64,000 bases of DNA. Origin: Nitrospira sp. Its GTDB lineage: Bacteria; Nitrospirota; Nitrospiria; Nitrospirales; Nitrospiraceae. Position numbers and translations under genes: made by a program. Each line of letters begins with the position of its first letter. Position 1 is the first letter of the stretch. The notes below the pieces were generated by a model that was not told the origin of the DNA, did not search any database, and was given only the letters and a program-made list of their open reading frames with translations. Shown here piece after piece: positions 15,697-24,782 of the stretch. The stretch covers positions 755,475 to 819,474 of the forward strand of contig JARFXO010000002.1 of assembly GCA_029194665.1 (NCBI GenBank). Reading direction: 5' to 3'.

Positions 15697-16425
15697 GGAG
15701 AGTACGGCGGTAGGAAGAGCAGCGTGGCGCCGGTGGCTGCGATAAGCTGCGCCGTCTCTGGCGATTTGTGAAAGGTTGCATGATCGAGTATGACGAGATG
15801 CTGGGCATTGAGGCGTGGGCACAGCCTTGTTTGCAGCCAGGTGTTGAAGACCACTGTATCGCATGTGCCTTCGAAGAGCAGCGGTTCTTCGAGTCGCCCG
15901 TCCATACGGGCGGCAATCAGCGAAGTCCGTGGCCGTCGATGCCCGGAGACCAGACCGTCCACGCGTTGGCCCCTCGGCGCATACCCATACCGCCGCGCCG
16001 TCGAAGAAGCAAAGCCGCATTCATCGATATGGACGGGCCGTTTGCCGCGGCGAAAGAACCGTTCCCGCAGGCGCAGGAACCGTTTTCGTTGCTGCGGATC
16101 GCGTTCTTGGTAGCCCATCCTTTTTTTTATGGGTCAATGCCTGTTTGTGGAGTGCGTTCCAGATGCAATGCCGGGACACCTGGAAATGCCGCGCCCGTTC
16201 CGCTTGTGTCCAATCGGGATGAGCCTCCACATGACGGCGCAATTGCTCCCAATCCAGCTTGTGGGCACGGCGAGGACCGGGGCGCTTGTAGGTTACGCCG
16301 CCAGGCTTGAGCCACCGGTACACGCTGGCCTCACCCACCTTGAACCGCCGAGCCGCTTCGGCCTTGCTGCCGCCGCTGCGCACAAAATCCACCACCCGTT
16401 GACGCAAGTCTCCTGAGCATCTCAT
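15697..16425 (-). pseudogene. IS630-family transposase (copy B), two-frame type, truncated by IS21
   Basis: The N-terminal frame starts at ATG 16425 (MRCSGDLRQRVVDFVRSGG) and carries a homeodomain-like HTH (SKAEAARRFKVGEASVYRWLK). It then reaches a run of eight A (16121-16128, minus strand) after THKKK. The catalytic half continues in another frame (GYQERDPQQRKRFLRL), with Asp in VHIDECGF, Asp in LVILDHATFHKS, and LLFLPPYSP. There it joins the IS21 end, losing the last catalytic Glu. A slippery A-run between two frames is known in some IS630 groups. This element differs from IS630 copy A. Confidence 0.75.
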
Positions 16426-16455
16426 GCCCCCATGATCGCCCAAATCGCTCCTCAT

Positions 16456-16802
16456 GTCTATCGGTAATTGCGGGCGTCGCTATAATTCAGTCCGGTGCCT
16501 ACTGATTGTGCTCCTGCGATTGGAACGATCGTTTGAGGACCCTGGACGTGCGAGAGCAGTGGAGATTCCGTGAAAGAAGAGAATCCCTGGCACAACGCGA
16601 CTATCCTGAGCCGACGCCAGGGCGAGGCTCTGTTGGATACACGCCGCCCATATTCGTTTGTGAAGGCACAGGTGTACCGCTCTTGATTTCTTGGACATTG
16701 ACATGGCCATATCCTGTGGGTCGCGTCGCGTGGCGATCGTCATGTCTGGGCCGACGGTGTGCGTCGAGTAGTCACGACCACCCGGTGACCTGCTAGATTC
16801 TC
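16456..16802. other. No recognisable gene
   Basis: About 350 bases lie between two transposase relics. Short open frames exist on both strands, but none has a recognisable domain or a good ribosome site. It is probably residue of older insertions. Confidence 0.4.
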
Positions 16803-17425
16803 TCATTGATCCACACTCTCATGCAGCGGTCGGCGTCGCCGGGAACTCGTGACACACTTGAGCCGGTGCGCGCAACCCATGCCGCTCGACCAGCCACTGT
16901 ACATTATAGATGAATAAATGAGTAGCCAGCCGTGGAGGGCATGGCACAGGTCTTCGGCGGTCTGGAACGTTCGCACCAACCGGAACTGCTCCTTGAGCGT
17001 CCGGATGAACCGTTCCGCGACCCCGTTCCCTTCCGGAGCCCGCACGAACGCCGGACTCGACGTCATCCCGAGGAAGCGGAGCTCGGCCTGAAAGTCCGCA
17101 CTCATGTCCTGACGACCATGATCATGCCGCACCGGCACACCCATTGCGATACCGACCGAGTACGCGTCGAACTGCGGTCGTACGCCCTGGCAAATCGGCT
17201 CCAACGCCCCGAAGCGGCTCACCCGGGTCGCCGCATGAACCCCGACGCCTTCAAGGCGTACAATGATCGATGGCCACGAAGCCGTCCTCCAGCGTCACCG
17301 TGCTGGTCGCATCGATACCCCACATCTGCTTGGTCGTGATGGTCTCAGCTTGGTGCCGAGGCCCAAGCACCCGCTGTGCGTGGCTAGGGGCCAGGAGCTG
17401 GGCCTGCCGCATGAGCCGCTGGATG
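16803..17425 (-). pseudogene. Decayed IS3-like integrase-core transposase remnant
   Basis: Read leftward from about 17425 the frames give RLMRQAQLLAPSHAQRVLG, then KQMWGIDATSTVTLEDGFVAIDH (first catalytic Asp in GIDAT). After a frameshift comes SRFGALEPICQGVRPQFD, VPVRHDHGRQDMSADFQAEL (second Asp), then FVRAPEGNGVAERFIRTLKEQF (catalytic Glu). The end is corrupted. It is an integrase-core transposase of the IS3/IS481 kind with at least two frameshifts, so inactive. Its right side abuts an IS21 end relic at 17429. Confidence 0.65.
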
Positions 17426-17428
17426 TGG

Positions 17429-17526
17429 TGTCAAGGATCACCCACACCATGTACCTGGTTATGGTCACCAAAAATTCTCCACCCAGGTAAATCACCGGTG
17501 ACACCTTCTCGATTCGCACGGAATGC
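17429..17526 (-). mobile_element. Orphan IS21-family end with last codons of istB
   Basis: The stretch starts TGTCAAGGATCACCC and shares the inner blocks TTATGGTCA and AAAATTC.CCACCC with the left end of IS21 copy 1 at 9714. The adjoining bases read, on the minus strand, VRIEKVSPVIYLGG, comparable to the istB end VRVEEASTTT. It is a third IS21 trace, cut right beside the stop codon of the next aminotransferase gene. Confidence 0.65.
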
Positions 17527-18663
17527 CTATCCATAGAAGGTAGTAATCGCCTCAACAACCTCGGCCTGCTGCTCTGCGGTCAGTTCGGGGTAAATCGGAA
17601 TCGCTACGGTCTCCTTTGCTGCCCGCTCCGATTCCGGGAAGTCTCCTTCCCGGTGCCCCAAGTAGAGAAAACACTCCTGCAGGTGGAATGGAACCGGGTA
17701 GTAGATCTCGGCACCAATTCCTTTCTGCTTTAAATGAGCTACGAGCGCATCTCGCTGCTCGACTCTGAGCACAAATTGGTTATAAATGTGATAGTGCTTA
17801 GCGCCAGACTTTCGGTATACGGGCTCTGGTAATTTCACTTTCCCATTCTGTGTGAGGCCGCTCTGCTTGAAGAGAGTCTCGTATCCAATGGCATTCTCCT
17901 GCCGTCTTTTTGTCCACCCATCGAGATAATCGAGCTTTACGTTCAGGACCGCAGCCTGAATCGTATCGAGACGAAAGTTCCCTCCAATCCTCTTGTGATA
18001 GTACTTTGGCTTGCTCCCATGGACTCGTAGGACCCGCATCCGCTCCGCGAGATCTGGATCGTTGGTGATGGCCATCCCGCCATCGCCTAAACATCCAAGA
18101 TTCTTGCTCGGGAAGAACGACAGGCAGCCGATGGTCCCGATACTACAGGCTCGCCGCCCGTCATGGTATTCCGAGCCAATGGCTTGGGCTGCGTCTTCGA
18201 TGATGCTCAGATTGTGCCGCTTGGCGAGATCCATAATGGGAGCCATATCGGCGCATTGTCCGTAGAGATGGACCGGAATAATCGCCTTGCTTTTGGCTGT
18301 CAAACCCGACTCAATTTTGGCGGGATCGATGTTATAGGTGACGGGCTCGATGTCTACAAGTACCGGCTTGGCTCCCAGTCGCGCGACTGCACCGGCCGTG
18401 GCAAAAAATGAATAGGGCGTCGTGATGACCTCATCACCAGGACCAATGCCGAGAGCCATGAGGGCGACTAAGAGGGCGTCGGTGCCGGAGGTCACGCCGA
18501 TACCATACTTACTCTGGCAATAGGTGGCCACACGTTCCTCCAGCTTGCCCACATCCGGACCGAGAATAAAGGCCTGGCTCCGGAAGATCTGCTCCAGCAC
18601 CGCCATGATTTCCTGGTGAAGCGGCTCGTGATGTGCTTTCAAATCAAGTAATGGAACACCCAT
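17527..18663 (-). CDS. DegT/DnrJ/EryC1/StrS-family aminotransferase (WbpE/WlbC-like)
   Basis: This intact 378-residue PLP aminotransferase acts on an NDP-keto-sugar. It starts MGVPLLDLKAHH after GAGGAG. Family marks are VTSGTDALLVALMALGIGPGDEV, IIEDAAQAIGSEY, and the PLP lysine in FFPSKNLGCLGDGGM. That last motif is typical of 3-aminotransferases such as WbpE/WlbC and FdtB/QdtB rather than 4-aminotransferases. The C-terminus carries EIYYPVPFHLQECFLYLG. IS debris surrounds it on both sides, yet the frame is perfect, which suggests selection. If it is WbpE-like, a 3-amino uronic acid would be a product, and this would fit amidation by the asparagine-synthase-like genes. That link is inference. 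Confidence 0.92.
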   Translation of the reverse strand: MGVPLLDLKAHHEPLHQEIMAVLEQIFRSQAFILGPDVGKLEERVATYCQSKYGIGVTSGTDALLVALMALGIGPGDEVITTPYSFFATAGAVARLGAKPVLVDIEPVTYNIDPAKIESGLTAKSKAIIPVHLYGQCADMAPIMDLAKRHNLSIIEDAAQAIGSEYHDGRRACSIGTIGCLSFFPSKNLGCLGDGGMAITNDPDLAERMRVLRVHGSKPKYYHKRIGGNFRLDTIQAAVLNVKLDYLDGWTKRRQENAIGYETLFKQSGLTQNGKVKLPEPVYRKSGAKHYHIYNQFVLRVEQRDALVAHLKQKGIGAEIYYPVPFHLQECFLYLGHREGDFPESERAAKETVAIPIYPELTAEQQAEVVEAITTFYG

Positions 18664-18842
18664 GAAAATCTCCTCGGTTAAATGCTAGATTGCCTTCATG
18701 CCAGTTTATTCAACGTGAACTGCCCCTCACCGGTTGGATAGGATAGATTCTTGCCTTCGGTGCGTCGATACACGCGATTCAGAGAAGCGACAGCTGAACA
18801 ACATCGCTTAAGGACGTACGTGGTCGCGCATCGAAGCTCCTA

Positions 18843-19653
18843 GGTCTTGTAACACTAACGCAAGCCCTCGACGATCAACGCGAACGTGATGAACGCGACA
18901 AACATGACATCGAGTTTTTCAAACCGTGTGAACATGCGCCGAAATCCCTTGAGCCGACGGAACAGCCATTCGATCTCATTGCGTCGTTTATACAAGGCTC
19001 GATCGTATTCCCATGGCGTGAGGCGATTGTGCTTGGGCGGCACCACCGGTACATACCCTCACTCCACGGCCAGTTGCCGCGTCTCATCGCCTTCATACGC
19101 CCGATCCATCACCAGGTGGATCGGACGTGGTATGCGTCCGAAGCGTTGCAACAGCATTCGCCCCTCGGGTGCATCGTGGGCTTGGCCGGGGGACGGAGCA
19201 AACGTTATGGCCGTTCGAGCATCCACGGCAAGCAGATGAATCTTGGTCGTCCATCCGCCGCGGGACTGACCAATGGCTTGCGGGCCGTTTTTTTAACGCC
19301 CCCGTGCCATCTGGATGGACCTTGACGATGGCACTGTCCAAGGCGACGGCTTCGATTCTCGCGCGGATGATCTGTGCGTGCTGTAACTGGGCAAAGACGC
19401 GATCCAGCACCCGCTCTTCGACCAACGATTCATGCGGGTATAGATGGTGTGCCAGTTGCCGAATCGCTTGGGTAGACCGCGCCATTTACACCCCTGTTCG
19501 GCAACGTACAGAATGGCGTTGGGCACATGCAGATTGTCGAGCGTCACGTTGCCTCGTTGCCTCGGCAACCACGGTGCGATGTGGCGATACTGGGCGTCGG
19601 TGATTTCCATGTCCGCAGTATCGCATAAAATGGTCATTAGTGTTAACAGGACC
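18843..19653 (-). mobile_element. IS5-family element (IS427-like), decayed
   Basis: An 811-bp element has inverted ends GGTCTTGTAACACTAA at the left and, inverted at the right, GGTCCTGTTAACACTAA. It is flanked by TA on both sides (18841-18842 and 19654-19655). The small size and the two-base duplication fit the IS427 group of IS5. Its transposase is broken. Confidence 0.75.
18855..19608 (-). pseudogene. Broken IS5-family (IS427-like) transposase
   Basis: The start reads MEITDAQYRHIAPWLPRQRGNV and CKWRGLPKRFGNWHTIYTRMNRWSKSG. After a frameshift near 19420 comes LDRVFAQLQHAQIIRARIEAVALDSAIVKVHPDGTGA with a DDE Asp. A second shift near 19290 leads to an AVE-stop-GYVPVVPPKHNR segment, where TGA replaces an expected Trp codon. 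The end is NEIEWLFRRLKGFRRMFTRFEKLD. IS427 elements normally use one programmed shift; the extra stop and shift make this copy inactive. Confidence 0.75.
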
Positions 19654-19670
19654 TAGGGAAGATCTGATTA

Positions 19671-20515
19671 GGGCGTGTCATCAATAGTTTTCCGGGTTCA
19701 CAAGGCAATCTGGCTGTGATTCACTCTTCGTAGGCCGAAGGAGGGGCCTGCGGATGGTGAGACGATACGGGTTGCGTGATGACCAGTGAGAGAAAATCAA
19801 AGGCATGCTGCCCGGCCCTGACGACACGGTGGGGGTGACGGCCAAGGATAACCGGTTGTTTGTCGATGCGGTGTTGTATCGGTATCGCGCGGGGATCCCG
19901 TGGCGAGATTTGCCAGAACGGTTCGGGGATTTTCGGGTCGTCCATACGCGCTGGAGCCGAAGCGGCGTCTGGAAACGGGTGTTTGAACGGCTGGCCGCCG
20001 ACCCCGATAATGAATACGCCATGATCGATTCCACCATCGTCCACGCCCACCAGCACAGCGCGGGCGCAAAAGGGGGGACCACACACAAGAAGCGATCGGA
20101 CGCAGCAAAGGCGGGCTGACCACAAAAATCCACGCCACCTGCGATGCGCTCGGGAACCCCACCGGCTTTCATCTCACGCCGGGACAAGCGCATGATCTTG
20201 AGGGCGCCGATGTGTTGCTGCCCGGCATTGACGCGAATGCTGTCATCGCCGATAAAGCCTTCGATGCCGATGAACGGGTGATTGAACCGCTGCAACACGC
20301 GGGCAAAACCATCGTCATCCCGCCAAAATCCAACAGGACCGTTCCACGCACATACGATGAAGACCTCTACAAGGCGCGGCACCTGATCGAGAACTTTTTC
20401 GCCAGACTGAAACAATTCCGGGCTATTGCGACACGCTACGACAAACGTGCTTCCAACTTCCTCGGCGCGATCTATCTCGCGGCTTCAATGATATGGCTTA
20501 ATTGATGACACGCCC
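19671..20515 (+). mobile_element. IS5-family (IS427-like) element inserted in the IS5-group end
   Basis: An 845-bp element has perfect 15-bp inverted ends GGGCGTGTCATCAAT and ATTGATGACACGCCC, flanked by a TA duplication (19669-19670 and 20516-20517). It sits only 14 bases inside the terminal repeat of the larger IS5 element. The insertion removes part of that repeat and should disable it. The perfect ends suggest recent insertion, but its own gene already carries a stop and a frameshift. Confidence 0.82.
19754..20505 (+). pseudogene. IS5-family (IS427-like) transposase with a stop and a frameshift
   Basis: The frame starts MVRRYGLRDDQ, then hits TGA (19787) where Trp is expected. It continues EKIKGMLPGPDDTVGVTAKDNRLF, FVDAVLYRYRAGIPWRDLPERF and IDSTIVHAHQHSAGAKGG. 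It shifts frame near 20105, giving AIGRSKGGLTTKIHATCDALG, DKAFDADERVI and the late Glu region HLIENFFARLKQFRAIATRY. The shift falls where IS427 elements use a programmed -1 frameshift. The early TGA is a real lesion. Confidence 0.78.
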
Positions 20516-20616
20516 TAATTCACATTTCCACTCGGTACTCTGTTCCTGGGCTGGTCCCCAGGACCCCGTCGGCGGGCATCCGTTGCTCCGAGAACCTTGT
20601 TGTGGGCCACCACCGT

Positions 20617-21590
20617 CTAATCGCCCGCTGCCAGCTCCCGGACACATATTCCCTCCGTCTCCGCCAAGAGTCGCCGGCGTGCCACATACAGATTTTCCAA
20701 CCCGCAACTGATATACAGCCAATGGGTATTCTTCGCGAGCTCCCGGTACCGGACTTTGGCCCAGCCGAAGATCCGTTTGATCACCAAGAGTGCATGTTCG
20801 ACCTTCGCCCGGACTTTCGGCTTCGTGCAGGTCCGAGCCCGCTCGAGTTCACTCAGCGGCCGATAGCGATGGGCTTTGGTCTGCACGAAGCTCTTGGCCG
20901 AGGGAGCATGGCGCTGAATCACGTCATGTTGTCCGCTATACGCAGCATCACCCCACACTCGCGTCTCTTTCCCATGCAGCAACTCCGGTAGTACCTGGCT
21001 GTCATGCACATTCGCCGCCGTGGCTGCCACTGAGTGAACCAGCTTCGTCTGGCCGTCCACCCCAATATGCGCCTTCATGCCGAAGTACCACTGCTTCCCC
21101 TTCTTCACCTGATGCATCTCCGGATCCCGCTCCTTCGTGCGATTCTTCGTCGAACTAGGGGCGCTGATGATGGTGGCATCCACGATGGTCCCGTGGGTGG
21201 CCAGATACGTCCCGATTCGTGCAAAGAGCTGCTTGCCGATCTGATGCGCTTCCAACAGATGACGGAACTTGCAGATCGTGGTCTCATCGGGAACCGACCG
21301 CGACCCAGATCAATCCCGACGAATTGCTGCATGGCCCGCGAGTCGTACAACGCGTCCTCCACAGCCGGATCCGACAGGTTGAACCATTGTTGCAGACACT
21401 GCAGCCGCAGCATCCGTTCGATGCCCACCGGCGGACGGCCCGGCTCGTCGGCCTTGGGATACACCGGCTCGATGACCGCCACCAATTCCGCCCACGGCAC
21501 GACACGGTTCAGCTCATCGAGGAACCGCTCACGGCGGGTCGGCTTACGATAGTGCTCGAATGTGACTTCTGCAAAGGTCTGTTGGTGCAT
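20617..21590 (-). pseudogene. IS5-group transposase with one frameshift
   Basis: The gene starts MHQQTFAEVTFEHYRKPTRRERFLDELNRVVPW, with the IS5-group N-terminus RPPVGIERMLRLQCLQQWFNLSDPAVEDALYDS. It shifts frame near 21300 at GIDLGRG, where about one base is missing, then continues DETTICKFRHLLEAHQIGKQ, THGTIVDATIISAPSSTKNR (DDE Asp), AAYSGQ and KVEHALLVIKRIFGWAKVRYR (Glu). Only one lesion is seen, so inactivation is recent. Confidence 0.8.
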
Positions 21591-21786
21591 GGGCGCGTCT
21601 CCCGTTCAGGGCTGCACTCCTCATAGCACATCACCAACGGGGAATAAATCAGACCTTCCCTCAGATTTGCGACTCCCGATGCCTCAGAAACAAGAAGCAG
21701 ATCGCTCACACTGTCCGTGACAATCCGATTGATTTCCTCCGGCCCCTACGACCAAGTCCAGAACATGTTGCCCATGAGCGGAAATG

Positions 21787-23061
21787 TTAGCCTCCATCCG
21801 CTCGGTCTCCTGGAATTGAAACATGTCCCCTTCGGGCAGGCTGAGCACCGCTCAGCACATTAAGCAGCAGCTGGTGTAGCCGCATGGCAATCTCTTTTCG
21901 ATTGTACAGTCGCTCTGCAGCACAGCGCCCGGCTCGTCCCAGTTCCTGGCGCAATTCAGGGTTCGAAGCTAGCTTGCGGACAGCCTGTTCGAGGCCTCGC
22001 ACATCTTCATAGGGAACCACCAAACCAGCTCGGGCATCAAGCACACGCCGAGCCCCCTCCCCTCCGCCGGCAAAGAGAATAGGCAATCCGCTGGCCATCG
22101 CTTCATAAATCTTACTGGGCACAGAACCGGGTATTGAAAATTTAAGCACGTGGAATCCCACCTGGGATACCGCCAGCAAGGCAGGAATTCTTTCCTTGGG
22201 TAGTGCTCTTAGTAGTCGCACATTGAGCAGATTCTCAACTTCGATTCGGCGTTGCAGGGACTCACGCTCCGCACCCTCACCCACCAGCACGAACTGAACA
22301 TGGTCCAAATCGCGAACAGCCGCAGCAACATCAAGAACCACACCCAGGCCCTGTGCCATCCCCATGACTCCGGCATACGTAAAGGTGACATGATCCGTAG
22401 CCCCCAGCAGAGATTGAGCCTCGTCATCGGCAAATTGGGGACCGAACCGATCAACGTCGACACCGTTGGTAATGACTTCCGCATCTGTCGAGGGACATCG
22501 ATGCCGCACTGATTCAACGATTTCGTTCGACGTACCTGTCACTAAAGCAGCCCTTTGGTAGTATGACAATTCGAGAGTTTCAGCTCCGGCAAGAATCAGT
22601 CGATTCTTGACCACTCCCATATATTTCGCCGATTCGGGCCACAGATCGGAAACATTGAAGACCATCGGCACACCCCAGTGTCGGGACAAGCGGATACCGG
22701 CATGCCCGAGGAACAGCGGTGGTGACTCCACAAACAACACATCCGGTTTGGCACACAGCGTTGGTCCCCAACGAACCGCAGATCTAGCAAATGAGAAATA
22801 ACACATTAGCCGTTGGACGAAACCACTTTGAGCAGGGCGTAGTGGTACTCTCACCACTGAAAGCCGACCCAATGCTTCTTTCACGGGATTTCCAGGGTCG
22901 TAGCCTTCAAAGATTCGCCCCGTAGGGTAATTAGGCAGAGCGGTGAGCACTTCTACCTCCCACCCCAAACCGGAAAGCTCCTGCCCAAGCTCAAAGAGAC
23001 GTGTCTGGGCAGCCCCGATTTCAGGAGGGAAATATTGTGTTAACAGAAGTAGCCGTGGCAT
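21787..23061 (-). CDS. GT4-family glycosyltransferase (WbuB-like)
   Basis: This complete 424-residue GT-B glycosyltransferase adds a sugar from an NDP donor to the growing glycan at the cytoplasmic face. The N-terminus MPRLLLLTQYFPPEIGAAQTRLFELGQEL with LTALPNYPTGRIF, and FVESPPLFLGHAG and NVSDLWPESAKYMGV further in, are typical of the WbuB-like GT4 group that transfers N-acetyl-amino sugars. The C-terminal half carries ITNGVDVDRFGP, the donor-binding VPSKIYEAMASGLPILFAGGGEGARRV, and a closing helix. The gene has no IS damage although an IS5 element ends about 125 bases downstream of it. It is the first gene of the 21.8-23.9 kb leftward pair with the methyltransferase behind it. Confidence 0.92.
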   Translation of the reverse strand: MPRLLLLTQYFPPEIGAAQTRLFELGQELSGLGWEVEVLTALPNYPTGRIFEGYDPGNPVKEALGRLSVVRVPLRPAQSGFVQRLMCYFSFARSAVRWGPTLCAKPDVLFVESPPLFLGHAGIRLSRHWGVPMVFNVSDLWPESAKYMGVVKNRLILAGAETLELSYYQRAALVTGTSNEIVESVRHRCPSTDAEVITNGVDVDRFGPQFADDEAQSLLGATDHVTFTYAGVMGMAQGLGVVLDVAAAVRDLDHVQFVLVGEGAERESLQRRIEVENLLNVRLLRALPKERIPALLAVSQVGFHVLKFSIPGSVPSKIYEAMASGLPILFAGGGEGARRVLDARAGLVVPYEDVRGLEQAVRKLASNPELRQELGRAGRCAAERLYNRKEIAMRLHQLLLNVLSGAQPARRGHVSIPGDRADGG

Positions 23062-23160
23062 GAATTTCTAAATCCCAGCTTGGGCGAACAGTCCTGTACC
23101 GACATCGGGCCTTTCATCATTTCTGCTTAAGATATACATAAGATGCATAATGATCGTTCA

Positions 23161-23871
23161 CTAAATTCGTTTAATTACCGCAAGATAGTGTGTATTAAAT
23201 AAACGGATTCGTTCGAGGACATAACACCCCAGCCATGTATAGGGCGCAAGTAAGCGGCACAACGGCGGTGCCAGCGAGACCCTATGGAGGTCAATATGAC
23301 AGTCTGGGAATAGATGAACGATCTCACGCTTTCGTATACCTCGCACATCGGGATTCGACGGATTGTTGAGGAGGAAGTCATACCAAAGAATAAAGCCTTC
23401 TTCTTTCAGCACACGAAGCATTTCACGAGCGACCATTTCTTTGATGGTAATATCGAGGATAGACGAAAAGACTGTGAACTGTGCAACGAGGTCGAAGCTT
23501 GCGGTATTGAACGAGAGCCTCGTAGCGTTGTCGCAGTGAATTTGCATTCCCGGAGGGCTTAACTGCCTTGCTTGGGTCACACGGTCTTGAAGAACATCGA
23601 CCCCTGTCACATTTTCGGGGTACGCTCCCCATTTGATGAACTGACGAAGCCACTGCCCCTGTCCACATCCAATCTCGAGAATTCTTTTTTCTTGGATATG
23701 TTGGAAATCTGTTGCTCTCAAGACAGCCAAGATATCGCGTTCCAGCTCCTGAACCCTAAAGACGTGCGCGTGATTGAACCATGAATATCGGAACGATCCC
23801 TGCCGTTTCGCGTAAACCGATCTAATACGCGTCTCTTCCGATTCAAGATCTACCTCGGATTGATCCATCAT
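23161..23871 (-). CDS. Class I SAM-dependent methyltransferase
   Basis: This 236-residue protein is a Rossmann-type methyltransferase. The SAM-binding motif I is ILEIGCGQGQWLRQFIKWG (about residue 65), followed by VTGVDVLQDRVTQAR, CDNATRLSFNTASFDLVAQFTVF, and the C-terminal EMLRVLKEEGFILWYDF. Such proteins in glycan clusters O-methylate sugars or the chain end. The start could be either of the two Met codons at 23871 (MMDQSEVDLESEETRI). It lies 99 bases upstream of the glycosyltransferase gene and reads the same way, so the two may be co-transcribed. The substrate is unknown. Confidence 0.9.
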   Translation of the reverse strand: MMDQSEVDLESEETRIRSVYAKRQGSFRYSWFNHAHVFRVQELERDILAVLRATDFQHIQEKRILEIGCGQGQWLRQFIKWGAYPENVTGVDVLQDRVTQARQLSPPGMQIHCDNATRLSFNTASFDLVAQFTVFSSILDITIKEMVAREMLRVLKEEGFILWYDFLLNNPSNPDVRGIRKREIVHLFPDCHIDLHRVSLAPPLCRLLAPYTWLGCYVLERIRLFNTHYLAVIKRI

Positions 23872-24199
23872 TGCGCTTCCTTATTTTCTCAACACTTCAG
23901 AGCAAGAAGTCAAAAGATATCAAGGTCGGCCGTGGTGTCCGCAGTTTAAAGGTGTGAAGTGCCTCAAGTGCCCAGTATCCGCAAATTGAATTTTTTATTC
24001 TTGTACACAGGATCAAAAAATCTAGCAAGGCCCGATGTACTGCCTTAAAACTGTCCCCTTGACTGATAAAGCAACTCCCCGTAGATTGAGGCAACTCAGA
24101 AGGAGAACATTCGGGCAGATGAGGTCTCCCTCGCAAACGACGGTACCTCGAGAGTAGAACAGGATGATGGCTTCGGCGATCCTCAACGAAAGGAGTGGA
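23872..24199 (-). other. Non-coding, with a possible decayed coding remnant on the minus strand
   Basis: Between about 24060 and 23920 the minus strand reads, in shifting frames, AVHRALLD, then FFDPVYKNKKFNLRILGT, then EALHTFKLRTPRPT. The pieces look protein-like and may be the end of a broken methyltransferase or other cluster gene. There is no intact frame and I cannot name the family. The rest holds nothing I recognise. Confidence 0.3.
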
Positions 24200-24470
24200 T
24201 CGGCGAAGCGGTCGAAGTTTAGCGAAAAGCAGATCGTCTACGCCCTACGCCAAGCCGAATCCGGTACCTCGAGTGGCGATCTGTGGCGGCAATACGGGAT
24301 TGCCGAGCGAACTTTCTAGGCCTGGAAGACGAAGGACGCCCACCTGAGGATAAGCGAATTCCTGCGGCTGCGACAGCTCGAAAAAGAGTACAGCCGGTTG
24401 AAACGGCTGGTGACAGACCTCTCGCTGGCCAAACCTATGTCGTCGGATGCACTCCGAAAAAAGTCTGAGG
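24200..24470 (+). pseudogene. Decayed IS3-family OrfA
   Basis: The frame reads KRSKFSEKQIVYALRQAESGTSSGDLWRQYGIAERTF, hits a stop, and continues AWKTKDAHLRISEFLRLRQLEKEYSRLKRLVTDLSLAKPM. This is the IS3-family OrfA pattern: an HTH followed by a leucine-zipper helix. The internal stop and missing OrfB show it is dead. It is a different OrfA subtype from the intact one at 13159. Confidence 0.7.
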
Positions 24471-24548
24471 CCCGCTCGCCGCCCACACAGCTCACTCGGG
24501 CACCTGGCTCCGTGGGAGTTCGTCCGTCAACGTGAGGATGAACGGATC

Positions 24549-24650
24549 GTCGAGGAAGCCTCCTGCTCTGGTTAAGAACTGTCTCGTCAAGGAGCCAGCG
24601 TCACCGGCCAGAATTGCTCCCTTCGAACTGTATCCTTAAGGGGGGAAATT
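24549..24650 (+). repeat. Dispersed repeat, copy 1
   Basis: About 100 bases (GGATCGTCGAGGAAG onward, including CGTCACCGGCCAGAA) align with 38610-38715 at roughly 75-80 percent by eye. Copy 1 follows an IS3 OrfA relic, so the repeat is probably the end of an IS3-type element. No coding content is evident. Confidence 0.55.
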
Positions 24651-24782
24651 TACAGGCTGTGTTCATCTATAGTCAGCCTCAAACTGAGAGTACCCGTCGT
24701 CTGTTTGCGTAGCCCAATGGACAGAGATTTTCATTCGATGGATTCTGCAATCAAAGTTAATTTCAGAAAGGATGTGTCTCGT

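Larger units (their letters stand above)
19657..21661 (-). mobile_element. IS5-group element carrying a nested second IS5-family element
   Basis: The right end (21661, inverted) reads GGGAAGGTCTGATTTATTCC, and the left end at 19657 reads GGGAAGATCTGATTA before it is interrupted at 19671 by another element; after that it resumes at 20516 with TAATTCAC. Rejoined, the left end is GGGAAGATCTGATTAATTCAC, matching the right end well. Without the nested insertion the element is about 1160 bp, normal for IS5. Orphan ends of the same kind occur at 5904 and 28765. Confidence 0.78.

Noticed and set aside
14415..16118. A single 567-residue transposase gene
   Set aside because: The first part is an IS630 transposase and the second is IstA with its own strong ribosome site. 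The join lies at the IS21 end, so it is a chimera and not one gene.
16480..16806. A 108-codon minus-strand frame between transposase relics
   Set aside because: The sequence has no recognisable motif and no ribosome site and sits in IS debris.
19053..19789. TGA in place of Trp codons in two IS5-family transposases, suggesting TGA recoding
   Set aside because: Many intact biosynthetic genes in the window end in TGA with overlapping starts (for example at 2169, 33209, 34345, 52841, 62964 and 63509), so TGA is a normal stop. The two cases are ordinary lesions.
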